From Pyrrhosoma nymphula (Eukaryota; Arthropoda; Insecta; Odonata; Coenagrionidae), in assembly GCA_963573305.1 (NCBI GenBank), contig OY754333.1, positions 17,605,013 through 17,669,012 of the forward strand: 64,000 nt of DNA, in the 5' to 3' direction. Shown one piece after another: positions 14,101 through 25,900 of the stretch (positions are counted from its first letter, which is position 1; each line of letters begins with the position of its first letter). A model generated the notes under the pieces. The model saw only the letters and a program-made list of their open reading frames with translations. It was not told the origin of the DNA and made no database searches. A program made the position numbers and the translations under genes.

Positions 14101-14294
14101 TGAAAAGTGTTTTACGATAAAAGTAGGGAAGGGAATACATGGGTAATGAAAAATGTAAATTAAATGCACTAGGAATGAACACAAGTGAAAGGAGTGTGAT
14201 TCGTTGATTTGGCAATGTTGAAAGAATGGATGAAAGTGAAAGATCCTAAGAGATTTACTAGAGAGGAATTTATAGTGTAAGAGGAAGGGATAGG

Positions 14295-14750
14295 TCCAGA
14301 AGTCCGGTGCAGAAAGACTTAATTCGGAAACTTAATAAAATACAAAGGAAAGCTGCGCGATTCGTCAAAAACTGCTACGGGCGTACAAACAGCGTTACAC
14401 AGATGTTAAACGAATTAGGTTGGGAGCCGCTAGAGACTCGGAGGCTGCGCGCTAGGCTTAGATTGCTTGAACAATTGAAAATAGATATCTTTAAGAGTGA
14501 CACGGAGAACATCATATTAGAACCCCACTATATTTCCAGGTCCGACAGAAACGATAAATTAAGAGAGATATTATGCCGAACGGATAGGTATGGGAATTCG
14601 TTTTTCCCCCGAACAATAAGGGACTTTAATAAATGCTAGGCGTAATTTCATTAGAGCGTTTCCTTTTTATATTCTAACGGCTGGTGTCCTATCACCCCCC
14701 GGCACACGCCTATTGAGGCGGCTTGCGGGGTAGTATGTAGATGTAGATGA
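14295..14750 (+). pseudogene. 3' end of a CR1/jockey-type LINE
   Basis: From about 14295 the plus strand encodes the last ~110 residues of a non-LTR retrotransposon ORF2. It has the C-terminal signature KIQRKAARFVKNCYG, then ELGWEPLETRRLRARL, and near the end YGNSFFPRTIRDFN, stopping at 14637-14639. This tail follows the reverse transcriptase domain in CR1/jockey-group LINEs. The expected 3' untranslated region follows, a GC-rich CACACGCC-TATTGAGGCGGC stretch, ending in a short GTAGATGTAGATGA repeat at about 14750. The 5' part, including endonuclease and reverse transcriptase, is absent, consistent with 5' truncation during target-primed reverse transcription. The frame is open over what remains, so the copy is moderately young or short enough to have escaped stops. 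Confidence 0.85.
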
Positions 14751-16305
14751 AGTCACGGGTGAATGTGATGGAAGAGACTGTAATAATAAGAAATATTAGT
14801 AGTCATAAGAGCAAGAAGGCGTGTGTGAAGCAATGTATGAATATAATCGAGGAACAAGAGATATTCAAGGATAGGGCATTTTGGAATTATTTTCCTTTTT
14901 TAAGTTTCCTTGGCTTAACAGCAATAACTGAGGTTACCCCCAAAGTGAAGGGCATAAGAGTTATGTATGTAAAACAAAACTACGCTTCCTTGGCTGGGTT
15001 TCAGCCAAAGTATGATCTCCTATGAGCCACCGAGCGATTTACACATCGTCGTTACTAGCTCGATAAAGCTCTGCACTGGAAGACGAGGAAAAATAGCCGA
15101 ATCGAACGCATCGAAACCCTATGAAGAATGACCCCCAGAGCAAAAAGCTGAAGATATTGCAACGGAGCTTACCGCAAAGAAAATCCTTCGCGTCGACGTA
15201 TAGAAATCGTGGGGTCGAGATGATGATGATAAAAAAAGAAGTGCGCTTTCCGCATACTACGCTCCCTCACTCAAGGGACCGAAGTGCGGGAACGTGCGAC
15301 ATCGGTTTGAGGAGGTTGTTAACCTCAGGCGTCGGGGCATAAAATAGAAAAAAAAAACGAAAAGGATGAACCTCCGGCCGAGCGGCCGAATCCTATTATG
15401 GGGAGCAGAGATATGTGCACTCGGTCAGCAGTATGTTCGCCATCCATCGTTCGCAGAGTAGTCCACGCAACGTATTGCCCTGGACACGCCCCCCTAGTGC
15501 CCACTCCCGAGCAAACCGACCATACCTTTACCCTCATCGCCCTGGTAGCTTACCGTATTCACGCCCCCTTCTCCCTCCCTCCCCCATATTCCCCCTTCTT
15601 GCCAATATTCAAGCTCTCCCAGCGCTCCCGGCATTCTACCGCGTATCCACCCGTCTTCCTATGGAGAATGTGCGAGAATTCGATGTATCGTCTGGAAAAT
15701 GCGAGATTCACGAAATATCGCATCGCGATGTCGAGTTGCTGCACCTTGAGATGAATCCCTTGCGTTGTCGTGCAATGTGCCATATCCGAAAGTGTTAAAC
15801 GAAAATAAAACTATGCAAAGTTATTCCGAATTAAAAATGCAAAAAATTTCAAGACAATATGACATGGATTGTGCGCATATTAGTTGAAATTTTCGAGGTC
15901 AAGTCAGACAATGAAATTCGATGAGCCAAACTTTACAATATGAACGATATTCTACAGATGTCATTTCATGACTCTTGTATCTCATGTTTTGAATTGGAAT
16001 CCACACTTCGCTTCAGCTCAGGGCCAAGGAATGAGACAAGGAATTTTAAAGCTACCAGGCAGAGTTTTCATATCAATGATATATTAGTAAGTTTAAAGTG
16101 ACAATATGATATGCTAAATGTGACAAACGAAATAATGCGATTTTATTTCAATCGGTAATATCATGGAAAATAATTTCATTGAAAATAATAATTACAAGTT
16201 ATGATAGTTCGGCCATTTAGGAACGTGAGTGAGAATAATAACTAAAAACAGGGGAAGAGAATAATGTAAGAACGAAGATTTTCGCGGTGGTCTACGATGA
16301 GTTTA
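14751..16305. other. Unassigned; GC-rich CpG-containing patch 15240-15780
   Basis: A small open frame at 14747-15025 has no recognisable domain. From 15240 to 15780 the sequence is clearly richer in G+C and CpG than its surroundings, with overlapping open frames in several phases on both strands; that is expected for GC-rich DNA and is not evidence of coding. It could be a promoter-proximal island or part of an unidentified repeat. Nothing decisive was seen. Confidence 0.4.
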
Positions 16306-16362
16306 TTCATTTTTCGGGTGCTACCGCCACAGCAACCAACGCGGTAGCACCCGAAAAATGAA
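16306..16362. repeat. Perfect 22-bp inverted repeat, 13-nt loop
   Basis: Arms at 16306-16327 and 16341-16362 are exact reverse complements. The core reads TTTTTCGGGTGCTACCGC, with an unpaired 13-nt loop at 16328-16340. A transcript would form a stable hairpin. There is no T-run, and a bacterial-type terminator makes no sense in this context. More likely this is a transposon end or a fold-back remnant. Confidence 0.75.
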
Positions 16363-16379
16363 GAAGTTCAGGGGTAGAG

Positions 16380-16530
16380 AATGTGTAAATAAGCCATTAT
16401 GATGTTGTACTTGAAAAATAAATCACTATAAAGTTACACTCTTTAACTGACTGGTTTCGATATCACAACTTTATCATCAGAGTTAAAACAGTTACGATTA
16501 GTTGGTCACTTAGGTATAATAAAACATGGC
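16380..16530 (-). ncRNA. Hammerhead-ribozyme-like motif in a retroelement tail
   Basis: On the minus strand, 16488 to 16441 reads stem I strand, CTGATGA, a 15-nt spacer, GAAAC, CA, GTC, stem I partner. The two stem I strands are perfectly complementary for 7 bp (plus-strand 16442-16448 and 16481-16487). The order CUGAUGA ... GAAAC-NN-GUH with a 2-bp stem III is that of the minimal hammerhead ribozymes described in Penelope-like and related retroelements. The weak part is stem II: the 15-nt segment gives no strong helix. Flanking DNA down to about 16380 is probably the 3' tail of the element. Self-cleavage is inferred, not shown. Confidence 0.45.
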
Positions 16531-19500
16531 AGAAAATTACAAAGTGATTTAATCTGCAACCATGTCACCATTTCACAAGATTACTTCGCCTACCAACACG
16601 TTTACATCATCACGTAGTTTGTACCTAATGGTGGCCTCCTAAGCCAAAACGCATGAACGTTTAGTTAATACGTTTTACGGAAAAGTGTGTTTCAATACAT
16701 CCTGATGACTTCCTTCCACTACGCTTCGACAAAACCGTTGGTATTATCCGCCTTCATTTGTTAGTAAAACCTATTGAGGACGACTTCTCCAACTTCCTGC
16801 TTTACCCCACCACGATTTACCTCGCGTCTAGGTGAAAGGGATTAATGAAAAAAAACGGTGGTTGCAAGTGTAGCTTGAAAGGGGAGGGCATGGAAATCTT
16901 TCAATTCCCGCCTACTCCTCCTACCTAGAGGAGAGGAGAAGAGCAAGACGCAGCAGCACGAGTCGACTTGGAAATTTACCGTCGTTTCCTTGGGCCTGGG
17001 TGGGCGGGGATTAAGTTTTGCATCGGTGTCAGCTCAGGAGGAGGATTAAAGATGGGCGGCTGGTCGGGAGGGTGGTGGGAGGTGGGTGTGTCGAGACGGG
17101 CATAGCACATGAGTGAGGACGGGAAAGGATTTCCTATTTCCTCCCGAAAACCTCACGGAAGGGAGAGAGGTATGAGTAGGAGGTGGGTGAGATGTCCCGC
17201 GACTCCACCTCCAAACCCCTTTATAAGTCTCCTGACCTCCCATCCCCTTTCTTCCGCCTTGCAAGAAACGCAATCCTCGGGGTTTTTGAATGATAGAAGG
17301 GGGGTGGGATGAATGTATGGGTGGATAAAGGGTAGGGGGTGTGGGAGAGAGTCTAAATCAGAGATATTCTCACCACCTCTCGACGTCTTCCCTCCCCCGC
17401 GGTGACTTCTTCATCCGAAATCTCTCGTGTCTGGAGGTCCGCCTACCTCCCCCTCGAAACCTCACGTTCACTGTTCACCCACCCGTCCATGCCTTCCGCC
17501 TAAAATAAAAGGAAAAAAGCAGCAAGGGGTATTCCTTTCCGCCTTCACGCCTCTCCCTCCCTCTCTCCTTCGCTCACCTTTCGACCCATATTTGCCCGCT
17601 TCACTTCAATAAAACCACCACGCCCCACCTCCCGTCATCAATCCTTAACTCAATAGATGCAGATAAAACAGCCTTCCCACCATATACATATTATTCACCC
17701 TAAATAAAAATTTCCCACGTAGCACGAAATGGTCAACCCTCAAACAACCTATCATATGCAATGAAAATCTAAATACAACTCTTCGGAATATATTTCCGTC
17801 TTAATGAAACCTAGCATCCAAATTTTACCTCAATGTTTCCTACCACATAAATTCAAATTCTTTTGTTTATGATACCAACCTTTCAATTTCTGATTCTACC
17901 AGGCGGAAACTTGAGCAGTCCAATAACAATGCGATTCAGAATGCTCTATAAATCCTCTTAAACTTAGGAAACTTCACCAGCTACACCTCCTTAAAAACAC
18001 TGTAAATGCTTGTTATTATTGCGATCCTCAAAACGAAAACTTTACTAAACACAACCAAATCAGTATCCCAAGCTTTAGATTGATAGTACACATTATATAT
18101 CACACAAACGATCACACTTGTTAAAATCTGCTAATTCCCTGAGAACAACACTTCAAAGCATTACGCTCACTTCTAAATTTCTGTGTAACTAATTGCCAAT
18201 TCTCTTCCTCCCCTACACAAAACCTCCCCTCCCCATCAATTCACCCTTCTCCCTCCCCAGCTGCAAGTTTCCTGGTTCTCATCGAATCCGATTCCTCTGA
18301 GGGTGGTCGTTCGTTTTCCCCATCACGGTTCCCTTTCATTTCCTCCTCCTCCGGCTCCTTCTCCGGGGTTCCGGCACGACACTTCTCTCTCATTTCCGGG
18401 CGTGTCGCCCGTTGCCCGCGAAACAACGGTCACGCATCAATTAGTGACCCGGTTTGGGAATTCACGCCACTCTCGTCTTCCGTTAATGCACCTATACGTC
18501 GCCCAATACCATTCTATTCATTTTCATTGAAAAATATTTGCGGCAAATAACAAGTCAGCTTCACGCCACGTACGACAGTGCTCTAAGTTCCATGGTAAGA
18601 GTATACAATGTCATCGGAATAATTTACCAAGACGAAACAAACCTAATCTGATTCTTTTGTTGAAGATGTTTTAACAACTGAGCATATTCAAGAACGCTAA
18701 ATGATGATGCAAAACTCAAAAAGTTGGAATGTATGCGCCTAAAAAGTTCTCATTTGTCCAATGAATGATAACCATAATTAATGGTATTTACCTCTTTCCT
18801 GTTGTTGGCTTCACTTTGTAGGTGGTTTTTATGTTAGCATTTATAATTAAAGACATTACTGCGTACTTTTTTACACTTTATGGTTTTTATTATTTAGCTA
18901 TGGGATTACGACCATTTTGCTAGGACTTCCAATAGATAATGGTACAAATGGTCAAGTGAACGCCAGTTTTCATCATATCTCATCATAGCTCCAGTTTTCC
19001 CATCAATTAACCTATTGATTAAGCCTTGAACATTCTCTTAAAGAGCATTTAATGAAAATAATTTTATCAAATTGTTATGTGTATTATCTAATTAGAATTC
19101 CAATAACGAGTGTAACATAGTTTTCCAAATATCGTATAACTAACTAGGTACTGAAATGATTTGATACATTGGCATGAATTCTGTGATGATATATAAATAA
19201 AAAATAATTAGTTAAAAAAAGTTAATACGCTTCTGAATTTTATTTCACTGTATGGATTAATGCTAATAATAGCTCAAAAATGATTAAGAGTTCTGTAAAG
19301 CGACCTGGAAGTTCCATTAAAAATCATTATTTACCGCCTATTAGATACTAGTAACGGTGAATACTGTTCTATAATTATGTACAACTTTCTTTATTGCACA
19401 TACTCTTAGCAACATGAACGAAGTAATATTATTTTTTTCCAAAATTAATAAACGAGTTCAGGTAATTGGATAAATATTGTTGAACAAAATCGTTTATCGC

Positions 19501-21153
19501 TGGTTTTCTTAAAAATGGCAGGGTAAAAAAGCTATGGGTATTGCCGTGGTCACAAGAAAATTACATTATTTGATTGTCTCCAACATGAAAAGGACAATGT
19601 TAATGATATTTATTAATGAAAACCGTCTTAATATGGTTAGAAAAATAACATTGCACTCGGAAAACGTTCATGCTCTTTATGTGCTGAAGAGGGGAAATTT
19701 AGAAGTTTGAACACTTTTGAATTATTAACGTGTGTCTCGCCCTGGATTCATAAAATACTGGCCAAAGCGTATTCTGAGACTGGGATGAAAGTTTACCTGA
19801 AAGTGCGGATAAGGCGTGTCTTTCTTTCGCTAAGCGAATGCGTTTTAATTAAATTCTGTGGAGAACGCCAGATATTACGTCGTGTGACACGTCTTCACAC
19901 GAACTTAACACCAGATATTGGCTTGACCCAATTTTTTCCTTCTTTGGCGAGCTTTCCGTATGAATTCAGATATTGGTCTTTCAGCGCGAAGTTTATTTTG
20001 TTTTCAGTCGCATTCAATAAAACCGTGAGCATGATGCATGTATTCCGTTATTCAAAGCAGTATTGAGATGGCTGCTAGAATAAACACGTGCGAATCAAGA
20101 ATTGCATTAACAAAACCTTGAGAATCATATTTCATAATCCCTTGTACCCACTGGAATTGAGTTCGGTTCTCGTACAAGACTTGACAGTTCAATCACAGAT
20201 AGTAAATTCTTGCCTTCTGGGAAATATCCAGAAGCGCCAGCTTCAGCCAGGAGGACAGCTTTTGGAATACCGAAAGCCATCCATTACCCGCACTTGAGAT
20301 AATTCTTGATGTTCAAGAAGCAAACTATATTCTTTCACCGGATTTGAGTAGCTACATATGTTCTACCGTCTGTATCCACCAGCGTTTTTCCTCACCGAAC
20401 ACTTTTTAAATCAATGTATAATGTCATTCTTTTCAGAATTAAAGTTTAAGTGTTCATAATACTATAGCATGGGAATATATTTATAAGGGTGCAGTTTTTC
20501 ATCAATAACTCGATTTAGGTTGTAACAAAATTTCATCTACAACCAAGCATTATAATTATTTATTGTTTCGTTTCTTTCTGTTTCATAGATATCTCATGTA
20601 TATGTGTTGATTACATTACAATTCATCTTTGCTCCAGATTCTTCACTTCCCTAAGAATAGGAAACGTATTGATATGGAATTAAACTTTTCCACGCACCAA
20701 TCAGCACTCATGGACTTTTACCTTTTGACAGAGCAAGTTTCACAGTGATTGTCAATTACTTCGTCGTAGTAGCTGTTCCCATAAAATATGCATATTTAGG
20801 GACGTTGGGCCAAAGAGAGCTTAGAAAGCTCAATTGTCCTTGTTAATTCTCAACGGAAGTGATCAAAGTATTTGATATTTCACCCTGACACAAATGAAAC
20901 AGCCATTAAAACAGAGCAGCAATACAAATAAAAACGAAACCCTTTTCTTCTACTCATAATGATGACCTACGCCTGGTTTTCCGGGCAGTAATTATTCTCC
21001 CACACGCTTCTCCTTGTCCTAAGACTGTACAAGCATTCTTTCTCGTATTTTTGTCTTAATTTTTACAATATTCACTCTGTCTTTACCTTGAATTTATACA
21101 AAAAAATCTTGGCTATGGGAAAACATATTCATATGGCCTACATTACTCTTTCA
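16531..21153. other. Unassigned; purine/pyrimidine-rich blocks
   Basis: About 16830-17640 alternates strongly purine-rich and pyrimidine-rich stretches, and 18190-18500 is a pyrimidine-rich, GC-richer patch. Both give short open frames on both strands with low-complexity composition. From 18500 to 21150 the DNA is AT-rich; the 119-codon frame at 19707-20066 begins with TTG and matches no family I know. I assign no gene. Confidence 0.4.
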
Positions 21154-21600
21154 CTATAGTCTTCGAACGTGTTTTTCTCGCCAGGAAAAGAAGGAGTCTC
21201 TTTCAGCTTCAATAATAGTTAACATGTGGACATTCATTCGATTTACAGTCGGAGCGTGAACCGGTGTACAATGGTGCGGTCGAGAATTAAAACGAAAATA
21301 ACCACCGGGTGAAAGATTACGAAATCTCCGCTCCATGCACTTCGCTCGATATAGGTAGGTAGGTAGGTATTTTACGAACGCAATACCCCCGGGAGAAGTC
21401 TTTATTCCACTGTCGAAAGCGGGCGCTATATTAGAATATTTTTCGAAGAGCGCGAAGCCTTCTCCACCTGTCGCGGGAGATTGTGCGGGAGTCTGGGGCG
21501 AAGAATGGAAGGAAAAATAAAATGACGTAGTTTCCCACCCGTTACGTGTGCTGGAGGAAAAGTGCGAAATAGAGAACTCGGATCCCATGTTGCCCGGGGT
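21154..21600 (-). other. GC-richer patch with an unrecognised 144-codon minus-strand frame
   Basis: A minus-strand open frame runs from ATG at 21588 to a stop at 21154. Its composition is Ser/Pro/Phe-rich at the N-terminus and Arg-rich later; I see no signal peptide, membrane segment or known domain. It crosses a GGTA-type microsatellite at about 21352-21370, which argues against a conserved coding exon. The patch is richer in CpG than its neighbours and could be regulatory or repeat-derived. I do not claim a gene. Confidence 0.2.
21352..21370. repeat. Short (AGGT)n microsatellite
   Basis: About four units of AGGT are visible. It lies within the unrecognised minus-strand open frame. Confidence 0.8.
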
Positions 21601-22573
21601 ATCTACATACTTACTCCCCCACTATAAAATGGCCCTATGTAGAAAGAATTGCATAAATTTATAAGTTTGAAACATTTACGAATATAATTTATAAAATCCA
21701 TCACATATCACGTTATGACTATATTTTTATGCTTTCTTAATTACACATGGCACTTTATAAAAATCAATGGTGATAATAAAAATTCACAATTGTTTTGTTT
21801 CAATTATTTGTTTGGTCATAAACAAAAAAGACGTGTGTAAAAGTAAGAATCACGTCCGTATTAATGCAAAAAATCATGCGTTGGAGACCCGAAAAAATTA
21901 AGACTTGTATTATGAAAAACGTTTTATGCGCATAATATATTATATCTTGGCTTGGAATTCTGTTGGTTCATAAAGGTTTCTAAGGCCCCGGGAAGCCACC
22001 TTGTACTCTCATCGTTGAATCCACCATTGCACTCCCCCATACTGATACTGCCCATTCTTCATTTTTACGTGAGCGACGGAGGCGCTTCAGTCGGACATCG
22101 GGTGTTTTTTGTGGGAGAGAGACGCGGTGCTTACTGGTAGCGAAACATGGCGGCAGTCTCGACTCGAAAATATTCATTTGGTACCTTTCAGCCCACCTTC
22201 ATTTCCTTTGGATAGAAAATTCATTTTATCTCCACCATCGTCTCAGATGCTTGAAATCTATGCTATTCTCTTATGAGTCCATGAACCCGTCCTCATTCTA
22301 TGCTATCCCCTGTCGATATTCTTCGGGCCATTCTCCATAACGATGTTAAAAGTCAATCGGGTGTTACCTTGAAGGAAATTATAAATTGTCAGTATATATG
22401 CCGAATACAGTAACTGTAAATTTACGCACTGAATAATTGTGGGCTGACAATAGATTCGATATTTTGAAAAATTTTGAGCCTGATGACAAGGCGTGTTGAA
22501 TTCTATGAATGAAAATTTAAAAAAAATACCTTACTCTCCATTAAAATCTCGTTGAAATCATTAGGATACTTAA

Positions 22574-22790
22574 CCCTTGTTCTTGTTGTAGTAGCATTTT
22601 TGTTGAACGTGCTTCGACGGCGAAGGTCATTTCGCGCATACTATGTGCTACGTGCAGACAGGGGCAACAGCACTCGGACGAATCGGAGGATCGCCCCTCC
22701 AAACTCGAGCCGATCCCAAGGTTGCTTAACTTCGGTGACTGAACGGGAACCGCTGTTTCCACCGTGGCATGCCGTTGCCCTTGTTCTTGT
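22574..22790 (-). pseudogene. 5S rRNA-derived retroposed copy with flanking direct repeats
   Basis: Read on the minus strand, 22779 to 22661 (119 nt, the length of 5S rRNA) is clearly related to 5S rRNA. It starts GGCAACGGCATGCCACGG, keeps CACCGAAGTTAAGCAAC (the start of the internal pol III A box), a TTTGGAGGGGCGA equivalent of the C-box region, and ends GTGCTGTTGCC. The middle and 3' half carry several substitutions, so a functional 5S gene is unlikely. Downstream on the minus strand come 74 nt of non-5S sequence (22660-22587). A 13-bp direct repeat CCCTTGTTCTTGT occurs at 22574-22586 and 22778-22790, flanking the unit like a target-site duplication. This is the structure of a 5S-headed SINE or a retroposed 5S transcript. 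The repeat overlaps the 5S start by 1-2 nt. Confidence 0.75.
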
Positions 22791-22926
22791 AATAGCAGCT
22801 TTATAATAGTAACCTTATTGTTTGAGAATAGTAGATGGACTTAACGAACTCCTATTGGTAGGGCTAATATACACATAATATACAACAGAACTTTATTCTC
22901 TATCCTGGCAAAACAGTATTCGTTTT

Positions 22927-22996
22927 GGTGCCGAGGGTTGAACCCGTGATTATTCAGTTGTCAGGCCGATGCTTAACTGGCTTGGCTACGGCGACC
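22927..22996 (-). pseudogene. tRNA-like sequence (degenerate tRNA or SINE head)
   Basis: On the minus strand, a 70-nt stretch carries an A-box-like TAGCCAAGCCAGTTAAGCA and a B-box-like GGGTTCAACCC at tRNA spacing. It begins GGTCGCC and ends GGCACC. Only about four of the seven acceptor pairs form, so it cannot be a working tRNA. It lies 140 bp from the 5S-derived copy. A poly(A) or repetitive tail was not identified. Confidence 0.45.
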
Positions 22997-25900
22997 AGCT
23001 GTTATATTTTATTCCTCCGCAAAATTCTCTCTTAGAGGCAGCCAAGGATTGCTTTGGTATTGACGGTCCTCGTCGGTAGGAAACAATGAACGTTATACAA
23101 AACGTCATTCGACCTCTTTATGGCCTCCCTATTAATTTACCTCGCCATTATTCCCACTCTCTTAACCATGGAGGTAATAATTTGATGTAGGTGAAATTTC
23201 AGTAAACTTTTGAATCGCACCACAAGGTTTATAGCTGGGGATGTCAATAAATCATCGTCATTGATTTGAACCCATGATCATGTGGTCTATATCCTTTGCT
23301 CTATATCGTCTAGGTCTTTGCGGTAAACTGAAAACCACCTAAATATTGTGTGGCAGGAATAGATTAAACTCCAGTCATGTAATATCGGCCAAACACATTG
23401 TTTAAATGTTTTTAGATAGTAAAACAAACGTACATTTGTATAAAACTAAGTGACATACATTCGATACGGCTATTAGGCATAATTCTACGTATACGGGATG
23501 GAAACTACCTCAAGGGGACCACGGAGTTCAGTCATGCTACATGCAAAGCATTTCTACAGAATGAGAGGCACATAATGCGTAAACCTATTTAGCATGCATG
23601 GGTTGAAAATTAAAAATGTTAAAAGGAGCATAATAGCAACGCAATCTATCTTGACCTTTAAAATTATTGGCGTAACCTATCAGACATTCAGTGAACCCTA
23701 ATAGAACATCCGCCGGAAACATGGCATTTTAAGCCTATCCGCCGTGCAATCAATCTATCCAGTTTTGTGCCCGTGATTGAATCATTGCTACCAAGACTCC
23801 ACATTTGATTTGAAGCCAGAGGAGGGTACGCTTCTCTTTAACCTCTACTTTAATCTACCCAGCGAGATAGAAAACTGAGGAGTACGGTCGGCTGAGGGCG
23901 TGGCAGGAAATTGTTAATTGAGACGGAAGGGTGAAAAAGGGACAGAGGAGTCAGATGAAGGAAAGCCGGGGATGGAAGGACAAGAGGGGCTACGAATGGT
24001 TTTGCAAAGCTGGAAGGTAGCGACAGCATTGCAAGGAGAAGCCACCTCGCTTGCTCTGTGTGCCATCGGAATCAATGCGACATACTTTCTCAGTCCGAAG
24101 ACGACCAAGGAGAGTTTTGAAACCGCGTGTCTTGTGTCGGGGAAAATTCACGAGGCGAGATAATTGAATCCCCGCTACGGAAGAAAAAATCTGACGCGGA
24201 TATCTGAAGTTGATCATGACTTACAGATTAAGGAGCTGGAAATATATTCATCTCTGAGTCGCGACGTTGCTAGTGGAAGATTTTTAGTACAAATTAGTCA
24301 TACTTGATTCCTTTCCTCCTAAGGGTAGGGAATTCCTTCCTAAATGCTTGTCAAGCGGAGAGTTTATTTCATAAAAATAAAAGACTTTCTCTGATAACTT
24401 TGTGGTATGTCATTTTAAATATTTAATAAAATTAACTTTTATAATCCACATAAATATTATAATTCATGAGCCGGGACGTGGTGCTAAAGCGTCATCATCA
24501 GGTCAAGCCAGTTCTTTATTAAGTATTTTTATATTTACTTCGTAAAAATTTACTTAAAGATGCAGTACTGAAATGGATAGAAAATCTGTGGAAACCAATG
24601 AACACAAGAAGGTTCTTCACTGACGGGAAAAATTTGGTCGTTACTACAAGAAAATCAATAAAATAATTTTGGGAAAATTGAATTCTCAGAATTGTAGAAA
24701 AGTTTTAAGGTAGGAGTCTAATGCAGGTTATAAAGAAAAAAATGTAGAACTAGACACAATATTATTTCTTCAGCTGCAACTTTGTGATTGAAAGACTTCT
24801 GCGCAGTTAAGTCGTCGATTTGTTGGCACCCAAGGATGAGAAACCATCCCATATCCTCAGAGTGCCCTTTAGAGAGTTTATTTCGTTAGATTTGGATTGG
24901 TGCAGAACTATAATGGAACGTAAAAAAATAGAAATCTACACATTTTACTTAAGAATATTTGCTATTGGACTGTTAATAAATCGTATAAAGCAACCTCCAC
25001 TTTTTTTATGAGCTCAGTGCTACATTTCACTGTATTAGTACAGAATATAGCAGGACTATAATTATGCCTGAATGACTATTGAACGACTCAAAGACTGTCT
25101 TTTTGCAGGCTATGAAAGATTTCTGAGATGAGAGTTTGCAAGATTTTTATTATTTAAATTATAATGATCTTCTACTTATTATATCAATAATATATTTAAC
25201 TAAGTAAATAATATACTATATTGGTGTTCAGATTTAATAATTCCAGAGTTAATACCATACAAAATGTAAATACCAAACACCGATATTATCCTCAGAAAAT
25301 GGAAAAAAGAGAAATATGGAACAAACTGTTCAACCTTATTTATAAGTAACGGCTGCTTAATGGTTCAGGCTACAGAATTCTCATAGTAATTTAATAGATA
25401 TGAGTGCGAAGGTGAAAGCACGGAAGTTTTTACTTTATGTATGCATTAAATTTTTACCAAACCTCATGTTCAATGAGTTATTTTTTTAAATAGGAGCATT
25501 TAAAATTAATTTATATAAAGATGTAGAGGGAATCAATTAAATTCCTAACAATAGTGAAAACCCCTAATTCAACAAACTCAAGTCAGAAGTTCATAATATC
25601 TCATATTCCTATTCTCTCATCACCAAGTTATAACATGCAACGTTTTTGGACAATGTAAACGATATATTCATTTCCAACAATAGTGTAGTATGCCTCTTAA
25701 TTACAGTTGATTTTTTGTGTGGAATGCCACGTTTAAAGCGTGAGTACTACCATGCAAACTGTAAGGCTGAACTGATATACAAAATATTTGCACAGTTGAA
25801 GTTGATTAGTATAAAGAATTTTATGAAAATATAGGCTTTTCCAAATGTCTGAGTTTTCTATTATTTAGTAAGTTTTTATATTGGCATTGTTACATATACC

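Larger units (their letters stand above)
7792..14294. other. Unassigned region, no recognisable gene
   Basis: Reading frames such as the 112-codon plus-strand frame at 8795-9133 (in a GC-richer patch) and the 139-codon minus-strand frame at 13234-13653 have no domain or motif I recognise and no supporting context; the second overlaps an open frame on the other strand. Small repeats inside are annotated separately. Otherwise I see nothing here. Confidence 0.5.

Noticed and set aside
16701..16740. CCTGATGACTTCC followed by CTTCGACAAAACC as another hammerhead
   Set aside because: The GAAAC box is absent (GACAAAAC instead) and no stem I can be drawn.
22485..22510. CCTGATGACAAGG as a hammerhead core
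   Set aside because: No GAAAC partner within range and no flanking complementarity.
22661..22779. Functional 5S rRNA gene
   Set aside because: There are too many changes in the 3' half of the 5S sequence, a single copy, and flanking direct repeats, which indicate a retroposed copy.
22927..22996. Functional tRNA gene
   Set aside because: Three of the seven acceptor-stem pairs are lost and the T stem does not form, so it is listed as tRNA-like only.
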